Shown here piece after piece: positions 7,566 to 16,603 of a DNA stretch of 51,016 bases. The notes under the pieces were generated by a model, which was given only the letters and a program-made list of their open reading frames with translations, was not told the DNA's origin and made no database searches. Each line of letters begins with the position of its first letter. Within the stretch, counting starts at the first letter, position 1. The stretch spans positions 1 through 51,016 of IMG/VR virus record IMGVR_UViG_3300033571_030110; one strand, given 5' to 3'. The DNA comes from a virus. The position numbers and the translations under genes are program-made.

Positions 7566-8533
7566 GCAAAACAGACTTAACCCTAGAGAACTTCTTGATA
7601 CCCGTAACCTCTCTCAAGGAGGAGCAAGGCAGAACATTTAAGACGACGCTATCTTTAGATATAGCGCTTTCAGGAGGAATACCTGAGGGATCAAGCGTTT
7701 TGATGAGTGGAAAGCCTAAGGTTGGCAAGACAACACTTGCTCTTCACTATGTTCAGCAGTGTCACAGAGAAGATCCAACTAAGAAGGCTTTCTTTTTCGA
7801 TGTAGAAGGCCGCCTGAGAACAGAGCTTCTAGACTGCTTCCCCGATCTTAACAGAGAAAATGTAGCTATAGTTAGATCCAATGAGAACAAAATTCTCAGC
7901 GCCGAAGACTTCCTAAATCTTCTGTATACCACTCTAAAAGACTATCCCAAGTGCATTTGCATACTTGACTCAATCGCCGCTCTTTGCCCTGAAGCAGAGC
8001 TGTCTTCCAACATAGGCGATGGCGTAAAGATGGCTGGTACAGCTAGCTTAATGTACAAAATGTTTAGGCGCGTCAGCCAAATACTTCCTGTAACCAAGAG
8101 CACATTCATAGCTTTGACTCATATGATTGCAAACCCGAATCCTGGGCCTGGCAAAAAGAGCTATGGCGTAGGTGGCAATGCTCCTCAATACGGAGCTTCG
8201 GTTTGGCTTGAAGGCGGATGGAAGCAGGACATAGAAGATACCAATAGCAAGACTATAGGACAAAATGCTCATTTCTACATAGTGGCATCAGCACTTGGCT
8301 CACCAGGTGCGGACGTATCAATCCCGATTATATACGGCAAAGGCGTGGACGAGACAATGGATCTATTTAACCTAGCATGCGAGTTTGGTATCATATCAAA
8401 GTCTGGCGCTTGGTATACTGTGCCCGGAGTAAAAGAAAAGCTCCAAGGGCAAATGAACGTAATAGATTACTTGAGGAAAAATGAACAGCTAAATAAGGAT
8501 ATCTATGAACAAATCAGAACAATGGCGATCTAA
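7562..8533 (+). CDS. RecA/UvsX-like recombinase
   Basis: 323 residues. A RecA-fold ATPase expected to polymerise on ssDNA and carry out strand exchange in phage recombination and repair. Walker A is GKPKVGKTT at residues 50-58, followed by a RecA-like FFFDVEG strand. Walker B is CICILDS near residue 140, and an L1/L2-type loop region with GTASLMYKMF and SYGVGGNAPQYG follows. The C-terminal domain is short, as in phage versions. The neighbours (nuclease, helicase, primase) support the assignment. A DnaB-type helicase is unlikely because a separate, better helicase lies at 10169. Start by ATGA overlap with the preceding gene. Confidence 0.85.
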   Translation: MSKTDLTLENFLIPVTSLKEEQGRTFKTTLSLDIALSGGIPEGSSVLMSGKPKVGKTTLALHYVQQCHREDPTKKAFFFDVEGRLRTELLDCFPDLNRENVAIVRSNENKILSAEDFLNLLYTTLKDYPKCICILDSIAALCPEAELSSNIGDGVKMAGTASLMYKMFRRVSQILPVTKSTFIALTHMIANPNPGPGKKSYGVGGNAPQYGASVWLEGGWKQDIEDTNSKTIGQNAHFYIVASALGSPGADVSIPIIYGKGVDETMDLFNLACEFGIISKSGAWYTVPGVKEKLQGQMNVIDYLRKNEQLNKDIYEQIRTMAI

Positions 8534-8543
8534 AAGGGATAAC

Positions 8544-8858
8544 ATGAAATTTAAAAAAATAGAAACAAGCAAGCAGTCACAAAGCGACGAGTTCACAGTT
8601 GACGATGTGAAAATGGTAAGACTTTCCTTTACATTTCCTGTTTGGAAAAACGCTTCCGTGGAAGACATTCTATCTGAGTTTAATGACGCAGATGCAGTCT
8701 ATACTTTAGCTTTTGGACTAGAAGAAGCCAAGCCTACGTTACAAGACCTAGAGAAATTCAATAAGTCAATTTCAGACGATTGGTATCTTTATCACAGAGA
8801 GCTGGACGTAACAGTTAAGGATATAATCGAAAACTCAAAGAAGAGCAAGAAAAAATGA
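8544..8858 (+). CDS. Hypothetical protein
   Basis: 104 residues from the ATG at 8544, which has an AAAGGG Shine-Dalgarno 6 nt upstream. An ATG at 8505 is in frame but overlaps the recombinase gene. Mixed alpha/beta character with FTFPVWKNASVEDILSEF, several acidic stretches and a Lys-rich C-terminus (KKSKKK). No family recognised. The stop overlaps the endonuclease start (ATGA). Confidence 0.65.
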   Translation: MKFKKIETSKQSQSDEFTVDDVKMVRLSFTFPVWKNASVEDILSEFNDADAVYTLAFGLEEAKPTLQDLEKFNKSISDDWYLYHRELDVTVKDIIENSKKSKKK

Positions 8859-9253
8859 AAGTCAAATCTGTGAACGATCCAACCAAGATAATAACTTGGG
8901 ATTTGCGAGAAAGTTCATGGCCAATGAAGTCTGCCTCAACTTGCAGATCAAAGATACAGCACGAAATAGGAAAGATAATAAGACAGAGATTTCCTTTGGA
9001 TCCTGTTCTTGAGGATGTGACTATTCCTGAAACCAGGCTGTCAATAGACTTTTATATTCCACACAGAAAGATAGCCGTGGAAGTACAAGGAGAGCAGCAT
9101 GACGAAATGAATCCTTACTTTCATAAGTCGAATGCTGAGTTTGAAGAACAAAAGCAAAGGGATGAAACCAAAAGGTTCTTTTGCGAACTTAATGGCATCA
9201 GGCTTTTAGAGCTAAGGACAACAAAAGATGCAAACAAGCACTTCTACATCTGA
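8855..9253 (+). CDS. PD-(D/E)XK endonuclease-like protein (Vsr/DUF559 type)
   Basis: 132 residues. The core RLSIDFYIPHRKIAVEVQGEQHD carries the D...(9-11)...E-x-Q arrangement of the PD-(D/E)XK fold, closest in style to Vsr mismatch nickases and DUF559 proteins. A helix with several Lys/Arg/Glu and the final strand GIRLLELR follow. Such proteins cut or nick DNA at mismatches, junctions or specific sites; the exact substrate is not readable. It lies between the recombinase and replication genes, so a role in recombination intermediates or host DNA breakdown is plausible. The third catalytic position is Gln rather than Lys. Confidence 0.7.
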   Translation: MKVKSVNDPTKIITWDLRESSWPMKSASTCRSKIQHEIGKIIRQRFPLDPVLEDVTIPETRLSIDFYIPHRKIAVEVQGEQHDEMNPYFHKSNAEFEEQKQRDETKRFFCELNGIRLLELRTTKDANKHFYI

Positions 9254-9725
9254 AGACAAGTCATCGGTAAAGTCTAGGATAATTGACAAGATAAACGAAA
9301 TGCAGGGATCTGTAAGGCTGAACTTTACAGTACCTGAAGAGATAGACAACATCATAAACCTAAGCAGAGGCGATTTAAAGACTATGGGTGGTGAAGAGCT
9401 TTCCATAAATTGCGTTAGGCTTGCTCAATATGCTCTATTCATAAAGACAGAGATAAATAAGATGCGTTCTGCCCATAATTGGTGCGAGGCTAATATAGAC
9501 AGCATCATTGGCCGAGAAGCCACAAACACAAGCGGCTATGGCATAGGAGAAAAGAGTTTGATCATAAAGAGAAACGATCCTGTCGCAAAAGAATTAGAGT
9601 CAACTAGAATACAGTTTGCTTCTAGGGTCACTATGCTTGAGGATATAGACAGAAAGGTCGAGTTCTTGGCTAACGCCATGAAGTCCTTGGCTATCGAAAA
9701 GAGAGGGTCATTCCATGACAGATAA
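9228..9725 (+). CDS. Hypothetical protein with helical segments
   Basis: 165 residues. Not recognised. Largely helical with heptad-like spacing (KSRIIDKINEMQGSVRLNF, VAKELESTRIQFASRVTMLE); a coiled-coil in the C-terminal third is likely. It overlaps the endonuclease gene by 26 nt and the following gene by 11 nt. Its position among replication genes suggests an accessory factor such as a helicase loader, but nothing in the sequence shows this. Confidence 0.65.
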   Translation: MQTSTSTSEDKSSVKSRIIDKINEMQGSVRLNFTVPEEIDNIINLSRGDLKTMGGEELSINCVRLAQYALFIKTEINKMRSAHNWCEANIDSIIGREATNTSGYGIGEKSLIIKRNDPVAKELESTRIQFASRVTMLEDIDRKVEFLANAMKSLAIEKRGSFHDR

Positions 9726-10206
9726 AAAAGCACAACTACAAAAAGCCATCATAACAAACGATATGTCCTTAGTAAGGGAGTTTTACGAATATATTTTTAG
9801 CGAAAAAGCTCCTCAAACTTTAGTTCAATCTGAAAACCCAAAGCCGTCCTTTGATCTAGAAAAAGTCAACAAGGCTATTGAGATACTTAAATCAATAGCA
9901 ATAGATGAAGACCTTTCAGTAGAGGAAACTATTACCGAAGACGTTCAAAAGCCCGCTTCTTCAGGAGGCATGCAGTTCATATCAAGCAAAGAGTTTGAAC
10001 TTCCAGAAGACAGTATGCCTAACTACAGCGAGGCTATGAAGAAGATTTCCAAGAGAAAAAAGTCTTCTAGAGAACCTTATCGTCCAAAAATGGTTGATTG
10101 CGGCTCTTGCGGAAGAACCTTCGACTTTAATAAAGAATATCCCGTTGGGCAACTAGAATCAGGCGCCAATGCAAAAGCAAAGTGTAACAACTGCCGCTCA
10201 AAATAA
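9715..10206 (+). CDS. Hypothetical protein with C-terminal zinc ribbon
   Basis: 163 residues. A helical N-terminus and a long acidic, probably disordered middle precede a basic stretch (KKISKRKKSSREPYRPK) and a C-terminal treble-type ribbon: CGSCGRTF near residues 126-133 and CNNC near 158-161. The last 38 nt overlap the helicase gene in another frame. A DNA-binding adaptor of the helicase is a reasonable guess from position and the zinc motif, but it is inference. Confidence 0.7.
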   Translation: MTDKKAQLQKAIITNDMSLVREFYEYIFSEKAPQTLVQSENPKPSFDLEKVNKAIEILKSIAIDEDLSVEETITEDVQKPASSGGMQFISSKEFELPEDSMPNYSEAMKKISKRKKSSREPYRPKMVDCGSCGRTFDFNKEYPVGQLESGANAKAKCNNCRSK

Positions 10207-11632
10207 GTCTGATTTAGAATCAGAACTTTCAGTCATTAAATACGCTATGAACTCTGGATCTCCAGGGTTTTATAGTTATCTAACCGACTTGGATCCTGAG
10301 TATTTCAGTGATGGCAATTATGGTCTTGTTTTTAAGACTATCCAAGCCATATATGAAAAAGAAACGGCCGATTCACTCAGTCCAGAGGCTGTAATTGCTG
10401 CCGCTAGAAATTCAGGTTTTTGGAATGATGTGAATAAAGAACTTTTCTCTGAGATAGTTCAAAGCTGCAAAGACAGCGATGTTTCTATTTCAGAAGTGCA
10501 AATATCAGCAAAGCGCATCAAATATTGGCACATAATAAGGAAGCTGTCAAAGAAGATACGAGACGCGCACTCAATAGTGGCTAGCGCAAAAGGCGACGAA
10601 GATGTCGTAGATCTAATCTCTTCCGTAGAAGAGTCTATCTTTAATTTTATTCCTGAAATCAAAAGAGAAAACGATTTTACCAACATAAGTGAATTTGCCA
10701 TAGAGCACTTAGACTATGTTGCAAAAAATCCAATCACTATGGTTGGAATACCAACAGGTTTTCCAAGATACGATGAATGCATAGGAGGAGGTTTCAGAAG
10801 AGGAACCGTGAATGTTGTTGGCGCTAGACCTAAGGTTGGAAAAAGTACATTCTGCCTCAACATCGCTAAGAATGTTTCTTACGCGAATATTCCTGTGTTG
10901 TACTTGGATACAGAGATGAAAAAAGAGACCCAATCTATTAAGTGGGCCTCTCTTTGCTCTGGAGTGCCTCAAAAAGATATCGAAACAGGAGCCTTTGGGT
11001 CAAATGAAAGACACGCCCTTATGCTTAAGGAGGCTGTGAAAGAATTTTCAACAAAGCCCTTTTATCACATAAGCGTGGCTGGAATGAAGCCTCAGGAGAT
11101 ATTCTCCGTTTGTAGAAGATGGCTATCTAGCGTTGTTGGAAAGAATAAAGATGGTTCGTCAAAGGACTGCCTCATAGTTCTTGATTATCTCAAGACTATG
11201 GACTTGGCAGAGCTTGGAGATTTTCAAGAGTATCAATACCTAGGCGATTTCATAACAAAGCTTCATAATTTTGCTGTTAAGAACGATGTACCTGTTCTTG
11301 CAACTGTCCAGCTAAATAGAGACGGTATTAATAAGGAAGATACCAGCGTTGTGTCAGGAAGCGATAGAATTCTTTGGCTTTGCTCTAGTTTGGCTTATCT
11401 AAAGAAGAAAACCGACGAAGATATAGCCGCAGGTGACAGTAAGGCTAACGGCGATCGGAAAATGGTAGTCATAGAAACAAGATATGGAAAGGGTATGGAT
11501 TCATCTTCTGAGTACATAAACATCATATCTAATATGGACCAGTCCAAGTTTACTGAAGGCAAATTTAACTTTGAAGTGCTAGATCAAAATAACGACAACG
11601 ACGTGGAAGATGAAGATGAGTTTGACTTCTGA
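10169..11632 (+). CDS. dnaB: Replicative DNA helicase, DnaB-type
   Basis: 487 residues, the usual length. A hexameric 5'-3' helicase that unwinds the fork and binds primase. The N-terminal domain (residues about 20-110) contains the DnaB-type EYFSDGNYGLVFKTIQAIY helix pair. The RecA-like motor starts near 190 with the typical GIPTGFPRYDECIGGGF. Walker A is GARPKVGKST near residues 218-227, then VLYLDTEMKKE, and Walker B is CLIVLDYLK near 345. VLATVQLNR is the sensor strand, and the Arg-containing C-terminus ends in an acidic tail. It overlaps the primase gene by 23 nt; helicase and primase genes adjacent in this order are common in phages. Confidence 0.92.
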   Translation: MQKQSVTTAAQNKSDLESELSVIKYAMNSGSPGFYSYLTDLDPEYFSDGNYGLVFKTIQAIYEKETADSLSPEAVIAAARNSGFWNDVNKELFSEIVQSCKDSDVSISEVQISAKRIKYWHIIRKLSKKIRDAHSIVASAKGDEDVVDLISSVEESIFNFIPEIKRENDFTNISEFAIEHLDYVAKNPITMVGIPTGFPRYDECIGGGFRRGTVNVVGARPKVGKSTFCLNIAKNVSYANIPVLYLDTEMKKETQSIKWASLCSGVPQKDIETGAFGSNERHALMLKEAVKEFSTKPFYHISVAGMKPQEIFSVCRRWLSSVVGKNKDGSSKDCLIVLDYLKTMDLAELGDFQEYQYLGDFITKLHNFAVKNDVPVLATVQLNRDGINKEDTSVVSGSDRILWLCSSLAYLKKKTDEDIAAGDSKANGDRKMVVIETRYGKGMDSSSEYINIISNMDQSKFTEGKFNFEVLDQNNDNDVEDEDEFDF

Positions 11633-12674
11633 AGACAAAAAGATCATTTGCTCTTTTGACGGCCTCATCTTAGAGAAGCTAGGGTTTTCCAACATAACTA
11701 ACAAAGGAATTCAGCAGTCTTGTCCTATCCATGAAGGAGACAATCCTCTAGCCTTTTCTTACGACAGGGCTAAATGCTGTTGGTCTTGCTTCACTCACGG
11801 TTGCCATAACAAACACGGAAACGACATACTAGGACTGATAAAAGCGGTCAAGAAATGCTCTTTCAAAGAAGCTGTAGATTGGGCGCGTTCTGTAATAGAC
11901 GATCCACAAATTTCAGCCGGCTATGTTCCTTCAGAAAGAAATATCGAGAACAAGCAATCCAACGATCCAATAGACGAAAAGAATTTAGATAAGCTCATAC
12001 AAAACTTCTCATCTATAGAAGACAGGGGCTTTGAACGAAATACTTTAGAGCATTTTCAATGTGGTGTGACAGATAAAAGTTCTAAGATGTATCACCACAG
12101 GCTGATGATACCTATACGAAACAAAGATGGACTTCTCATAGGTTTTACAGGCCGTAGCATTTATAAAAAATGCGAATCCAGTGGAGCTTACCATCCCGAT
12201 TGGTTCAAATTAGATCCAAAGTTTGCAGGCCTTTTCAGCAAATGGAGACACTACCCAAAAGGCTTGAATAAAAGTGTTGAGCTTTACAATCTACATGAAG
12301 CATGCAATTATATCAAAAGAGTTGGTTTTGCCGTTGTAGTCGAAGGGCCTTTTGATCTATGGAGAATGTGGGAGTTTGGAGTGAAAAATTGCGTAGCTTC
12401 CTATGGTTGCTCAATTTCTGCAAAGCAAGTTGACACGCTAAAATCCATAACAAACTGCATCGCTATTTGTTTTGATTCAGACGAAGCTGGAGAAAATGGG
12501 TATTTAAAAGCTAAAAGCGCGTTCAGCACCAATCTAAAAATAGAGAAAATAGTTCTTCCTTTTGACAAGGATCCTGGATCTTTATCCAAACAAGACTATA
12601 ATGATGCTATAAAGCCGCAACTAACAATACTAAGAAGGCGATATGACACCCAAGATAATAATCTTAACTGGTAA
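11610..12674 (+). CDS. DNA primase, DnaG-type (CHC2 zinc finger and TOPRIM)
   Basis: 354 residues, shorter than cellular DnaG because the helicase-binding C-terminus is missing or minimal. It makes RNA primers at the fork. The N-terminal zinc finger has SCPIHEGDN, then CCWSCFTHGCHNKHG (residues about 36-72). The catalytic domain has RLMIPIRNKDGLLIGFTGR. TOPRIM motifs are VVVEGPFD near 241-248, with the metal-binding Glu, and CFDSDEAGENGY near 288-299, with the DxD. Two possible starts (ATG at 11610 and 11616) differ by two codons. It overlaps both neighbours, helicase and dNMP kinase. Confidence 0.92.
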   Translation: MKMSLTSEDKKIICSFDGLILEKLGFSNITNKGIQQSCPIHEGDNPLAFSYDRAKCCWSCFTHGCHNKHGNDILGLIKAVKKCSFKEAVDWARSVIDDPQISAGYVPSERNIENKQSNDPIDEKNLDKLIQNFSSIEDRGFERNTLEHFQCGVTDKSSKMYHHRLMIPIRNKDGLLIGFTGRSIYKKCESSGAYHPDWFKLDPKFAGLFSKWRHYPKGLNKSVELYNLHEACNYIKRVGFAVVVEGPFDLWRMWEFGVKNCVASYGCSISAKQVDTLKSITNCIAICFDSDEAGENGYLKAKSAFSTNLKIEKIVLPFDKDPGSLSKQDYNDAIKPQLTILRRRYDTQDNNLNW

Positions 12675-13281
12675 GGCGCAGAGCGGAAAAGATACTTCCG
12701 CCATCTTTATAAAAAAGCTTATGGAGTCCAAAGGAGTGAAGTCGAAACTTTATCCTTTGGCTGAACCTTTGAAGAGAATATGCGAAGACATGTTCGGCTT
12801 GTCTGAAGATCAGTGTTGGGGTTCAAACGCTGAAAAAGACACCGACACAAGAATAAAGTGGAAGAGCCTACCGTTATGCAGAGGCAAGTTGGGTAAACTT
12901 ATGATGGATAAGTACCCAAAAACAGCAGACGACTTCATGACTGCTCGCGAACTTATGCAGGTTATTGGGACAGATATATTTAGAAAAATAGATCAAGATT
13001 GTTGGTCTAGAGCTGTTCTCAGCCAAATAAATAAAGATGGAATAGGCTGCGCGATAATCTCAGACGCTAGGTTCCCAAATGAAATTGACTTTTTTGCAAA
13101 GCAAGACCCTATAGTCATTAGACTTACTAGAAATATACTTAACAATACTCATGAAAGCGAAACAGCGCTGGATGGCTATGATTTTTCTAGTATTCCAAAA
13201 GTTCATCTTCTAGACAACTCTAAAATGAGCATGGATGAAAAAAATTCAGAGCTTCAAAAGATTATAAATACATACATATGA
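12643..13281 (+). CDS. Deoxynucleoside monophosphate kinase
   Basis: 212 residues. A P-loop kinase that phosphorylates dNMPs to dNDPs with ATP, T4 gp1-like. The P-loop is GKAQSGKDT at residues 10-18. The substrate-binding region carries TARELMQVIGTDIFRKIDQDCW, a strong family signature. The strand IISDARFPNEIDFF is the Walker B equivalent, and RLTR with NNTHESETALDGYDF forms the lid and end region. It complements the reductase and dUTPase in dNTP supply. It overlaps the primase by 32 nt and the next gene by 4 nt. Confidence 0.9.
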   Translation: MTPKIIILTGKAQSGKDTSAIFIKKLMESKGVKSKLYPLAEPLKRICEDMFGLSEDQCWGSNAEKDTDTRIKWKSLPLCRGKLGKLMMDKYPKTADDFMTARELMQVIGTDIFRKIDQDCWSRAVLSQINKDGIGCAIISDARFPNEIDFFAKQDPIVIRLTRNILNNTHESETALDGYDFSSIPKVHLLDNSKMSMDEKNSELQKIINTYI

Positions 13282-13733
13282 TCGTCACTCTAGGCCAAGA
13301 GTTACTTAATTCCGATATCTACGATGAAGACAGCGTGATTAGGATTCGAATAAGAAATCGAATAGAAACGATTCTTAAGGATCTACCGGCTGGCTATAGA
13401 TGTATTGGTAAATATAAAAATGGCCTGTCAATGGATTTTTGCCAAATCTGCGCCAAGCTCAACATGCTTCAAGAAATAGTCATTCCATATGAAGACAACG
13501 ACAACGCTTGGCCTACCCCAATAAAAAACAGATTTGCAGACATAGTCAAGAAGTCTAAGAAAATAAAGCTTATGCATAAAGGCGGATTCAATCCTAGGAA
13601 GATAAAGGATATGGATCTTTATACGACCTCTTCATCAGATGTGACTATCGATATAACCATATTTAATGGTGTCGAAAAAATAACAGTGATAAAAAACAAT
13701 GAATATAAAATTCCTAAGAGCGTCGTCAATTAA
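13278..13733 (+). CDS. Hypothetical protein
   Basis: 151 residues. Not recognised. A central segment, IVKKSKKIKLMHKGGFNPRK, with a Gly-Gly loop and a Ser-rich loop (DLYTTSSSDVT) could belong to a nucleotide-binding alpha/beta fold, but no diagnostic motif is present. Two Cys (QICAKL and near residue 43) do not form a ribbon. ATGA overlap with the kinase; 35-nt overlap with the nuclease gene. Confidence 0.65.
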   Translation: MIVTLGQELLNSDIYDEDSVIRIRIRNRIETILKDLPAGYRCIGKYKNGLSMDFCQICAKLNMLQEIVIPYEDNDNAWPTPIKNRFADIVKKSKKIKLMHKGGFNPRKIKDMDLYTTSSSDVTIDITIFNGVEKITVIKNNEYKIPKSVVN

Positions 13734-14685
13734 CTCTTACAGAGGTTGTGAGTTTCAGTTTTTCATCGAGCAAATATTAGAGATACCGTCAAAAAGTGGC
13801 AAGAAGGCGCTTCTTGGAACAATCGTGCATCATGTCTTGGAGTTAATGGCTAAAGGCAGCAAGACAGGCAGGAACTTTGGTATTATAACTGATCATGTGC
13901 GCCTTTTGGATATATGTTGGAACAGGTATACAAAGGAAAACCCTGATATGCCTCTTAAGCCTGCAGACAAGAAATTCTGCTTGCAAAGCATAGAAAAGGT
14001 TCTAGGCACACAATACGACCCTAGAAATCTAAAAGTTCTTTTCACAGAAAAACAGTTCAAGATTCCATTGAACACTGAAGGTTTTAAGTATGAATATTAC
14101 AATATAATCAATGGATCATCTGAAAAAGGAAACTACGAGATCAGAGGAACAATAGATCTAATAACAGAAGTGGATAAGGACACAATAGAAATAGTTGATT
14201 GGAAAACCGGTTCTAGAAAATGCTGGAATAGTGGTGAAGTTAAGGAATATGATTATCTGCAGTCTAAGGATGTTCAGCTAAGAATGTATGATTTTGCGTG
14301 TTCTATACTGTTTCCACAATATAAAAACAGGCTGCTTACAATTCATTTCATAAATGATGGCGGCCCTTTTACCGTGGCTTTTGACGACGATCAAAGAAAA
14401 GAGACGGTCGATATAATTAAAAGCACCTTCAATTCAATTAAATGGAATCAGCTGCCAACTAGAATCAAGGAAACCAAGGCCGACGAAAAATGGAAATGCA
14501 AGAGCGTTTGCCATTTTGGTAAGACTATGACGGCTGCTGGGTGCAGTATCTGCGACACTTTGCATTCTTATATGCTTGGAAACGGCATAGACAATACTAT
14601 AAAGCAGATAAATACTATAAAACAATCGCGTTCAGAAGAAAAGGCTAAGCTAACTAGCAACAGAAGAAATACGTTCGAGGAATAA
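13699..14685 (+). CDS. Cas4/RecB-like PD-(D/E)XK nuclease with Cys cluster
   Basis: 328 residues. It has the RecB-family exonuclease layout: the start motif SSINSYRGCEFQFFIE with C17, the helix GTIVHHVLE (motif I His near residue 49), GTIDLI near 150 (motif II Asp), IEIVDWKTG near 166-174 (motif III D-x-K) and a Gln/Tyr motif, VQLRMYDFA. The C-terminus adds four Cys (C267, C271, C282, C285). One N-terminal Cys plus a C-terminal Cys group matches the iron-sulfur cluster pattern of Cas4 and AddB. It would degrade or resect DNA ends. Whether the cluster binds Fe-S or zinc cannot be told. It lies directly before the polymerase gene, 2 nt apart. Confidence 0.82.
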   Translation: MNIKFLRASSINSYRGCEFQFFIEQILEIPSKSGKKALLGTIVHHVLELMAKGSKTGRNFGIITDHVRLLDICWNRYTKENPDMPLKPADKKFCLQSIEKVLGTQYDPRNLKVLFTEKQFKIPLNTEGFKYEYYNIINGSSEKGNYEIRGTIDLITEVDKDTIEIVDWKTGSRKCWNSGEVKEYDYLQSKDVQLRMYDFACSILFPQYKNRLLTIHFINDGGPFTVAFDDDQRKETVDIIKSTFNSIKWNQLPTRIKETKADEKWKCKSVCHFGKTMTAAGCSICDTLHSYMLGNGIDNTIKQINTIKQSRSEEKAKLTSNRRNTFEE

Positions 14686-14687
14686 AA

Positions 14688-16553
14688 ATGAATTACGTAC
14701 CACTACACGTTCACACATGCTGGTCTTTGCTTGACAGCACTTTGGATATCACAGAATATGTTTCCTTCGTAAAGGAAAATGGAGGAAAGGCTTGCGCCAT
14801 CACCGATCACAATAACATAAAAGGGCTTGTACCCTTTTACAAGGCTTGCAAGAACAAAGGCGTCAAGCCTATATTCGGCGTAGAACTTGATGTTTGGCAC
14901 AACGAAAAGTTCATAGGTAGAATAACGCTTTTGGCTAAGAATAAACTGGGCTACAAGAATCTTCTTACCATTGTATCTATAGCTAGATCAAAGGACCGAC
15001 TATCGAGCGACGGTATGGCGAAATCATACCTCAACGAGTTGCACCAATATTCTTCAGGACTAATTTGTCTAATTGGTGATTTAAAAAGTGAAGTCTTTGA
15101 GTCTTCATACGTAAATCCTGAAATGGCTTATCTTTCAGATAGCGAAGAAGAGTGTAGGACTCTACTGAAGAAAGACTTCATTTCTGTAGTATCGTCTGTG
15201 TTAAGCAAGTACAGTAAGGTTTTCAAGGACGTATTTTTATATTTCGATTACTCTAAGTTGCCTTGTCTTAAGGTTTTAGGTGCTGAAATAAAGAAAAGTT
15301 TTCCTGAAGCCATTCCCTGCAACAACGTACACTACCTTAGCCAAAAGGATTTTGACATCCATAGGCTTATAATAAATGATTCTGAGCGTTCTGAGATGTT
15401 AGTCGATGATAAAAGAATATTCGATGAAAGATTTAACTTTTGTCATGTGATGAAAGATATGCCTGAAGGGGAAAAGACTTTTAAGATAGCAGAAATGATC
15501 GAAGACTTTTCTATTGAAGAAAGGCCGATGCTTCCTGAATTCAAGATAAAAGATCATGCTATTCCAGACCAAGATGAATATCTTAAGGGTATTTGCAGAA
15601 AAGGATTTTCTGAAAAGATACTTCCGAAAATAGACTCAAACAAAAGCCTAAGAGAGGTTTATCTAAACAGAATCAAGCATGAGCTTGAGGTGTTCAAGCA
15701 GGCTAAGATATCAGGCTACTTCCTTATCGTAAAGGATATTGTTGATTTTGTAAGAGGGCTTGGATATCCTGCAGACAGTAGAGGTTCGTCTTCTGGATCT
15801 ATCATTTCCTACCTAATAGGTGTGTCTTCAATTGATCCTATCGTGCCTGACCCAACACTTGCTTATTCAAGCGACAGAGAGCTGCCATTCGAAAGATTCT
15901 ATAATGAAGGAAGAAACACTGCTAGCAACGTTTCTCTTCCTGATATTGACATGGATCTTCCTCCATCTGTAAGGTCAGAGGTCATAGAGTACATTAGAGA
16001 AAAATACGGCTTTGATTCTGTGGCTCATATCATAACACACTCCAGGTTCAAAGGTAAAGGCGCCATAAAAGAAGCTTTCAGAATACTAAAACCTGTGTCA
16101 AATTATTTTGACGTGGCAAATGAAATAACAAAGCTATTTGCTGAAGAGGCCAAGATATCTGACGAACTCAGTGAGATTCAAGAAGAAGATCCATCGTACG
16201 GAATAATCAGATGGAATATAGATAACATCAAAGATGTCGCAAAATACTACGAGCAATATAAGGAGGCTTTTGATTTCGCTCTTAGAATAGAAAGACTTCC
16301 AAAAAACGAAAGCGTTCACGCCGCAGGTATAATAATCAGCGACAAAATGCTTTCGAACCACTTTCCAATGACATACTCCTCAAAACTAGACCAAATGGTA
16401 ATTGATGTTGAAGGGGCAGATATCGAGACTTTAGGAGGTGTTAAGTTTGATATTCTTGGTGTTTCCGCATTGGAGAAAATATTCCAAATAGAAAAAATGC
16501 TTAACTTTAAGTTAAATGAAATTAGATTTGGAGTTTTAGCTAATGTCAATTAA
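14688..16553 (+). CDS. dnaE: DNA polymerase III alpha, N-terminal part (PHP and catalytic palm)
   Basis: 621 residues, the first half of a C-family replicative polymerase split in two. The PHP domain is intact in appearance: HVHTCW (HxH), ITDHNNIKG, IFGVELDV and NNVHYLSQKDFDIH. The palm has D419-I-D421 in LPDIDMDLPPSVRSEVIEYI, then the ITHSRFKGKGAIKEAFR region. The third catalytic Asp is D588 in GGVKFDILG. The protein stops about 33 residues later, in the linker where intact DnaE continues to the fingers. The missing part is at 22674-24191; the two sum to 1126 residues, close to a normal DnaE. There is no Cys/Ser intein start at the end. The Shine-Dalgarno is GAGGAATAAAA. The PHP domain may retain hydrolase activity. 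Confidence 0.92.
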   Translation: MNYVPLHVHTCWSLLDSTLDITEYVSFVKENGGKACAITDHNNIKGLVPFYKACKNKGVKPIFGVELDVWHNEKFIGRITLLAKNKLGYKNLLTIVSIARSKDRLSSDGMAKSYLNELHQYSSGLICLIGDLKSEVFESSYVNPEMAYLSDSEEECRTLLKKDFISVVSSVLSKYSKVFKDVFLYFDYSKLPCLKVLGAEIKKSFPEAIPCNNVHYLSQKDFDIHRLIINDSERSEMLVDDKRIFDERFNFCHVMKDMPEGEKTFKIAEMIEDFSIEERPMLPEFKIKDHAIPDQDEYLKGICRKGFSEKILPKIDSNKSLREVYLNRIKHELEVFKQAKISGYFLIVKDIVDFVRGLGYPADSRGSSSGSIISYLIGVSSIDPIVPDPTLAYSSDRELPFERFYNEGRNTASNVSLPDIDMDLPPSVRSEVIEYIREKYGFDSVAHIITHSRFKGKGAIKEAFRILKPVSNYFDVANEITKLFAEEAKISDELSEIQEEDPSYGIIRWNIDNIKDVAKYYEQYKEAFDFALRIERLPKNESVHAAGIIISDKMLSNHFPMTYSSKLDQMVIDVEGADIETLGGVKFDILGVSALEKIFQIEKMLNFKLNEIRFGVLANVN

Positions 16554-16587
16554 AGGAGCTTCAATAATAGCGGTTCAGTTTTCTGAT

Positions 16588-16598
16588 GTGTATATAAA
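16588..16598 (+). promoter_or_regulatory. GTGTATATAAA promoter-like element
   Basis: GTGTATATAAA begins 16 nt before the ATG at 16604. The embedded TATAAA (16593-16598) ends 5 nt before the ATG, so the predicted transcript is leaderless or nearly so. It lies in the 50-nt gap after the first polymerase half and lets the downstream membrane-protein gene be expressed apart from the replication operon. Confidence 0.55.
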
Positions 16599-16603
16599 TT
16601 ACA

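Noticed and set aside
16520-16553. A split intein at the end of the first polymerase half
   Set aside because: No Cys or Ser intein start and no intein block is visible; the protein ends in ANVN and the second half begins with Met and no C-intein sequence. The conserved polymerase blocks resume directly.
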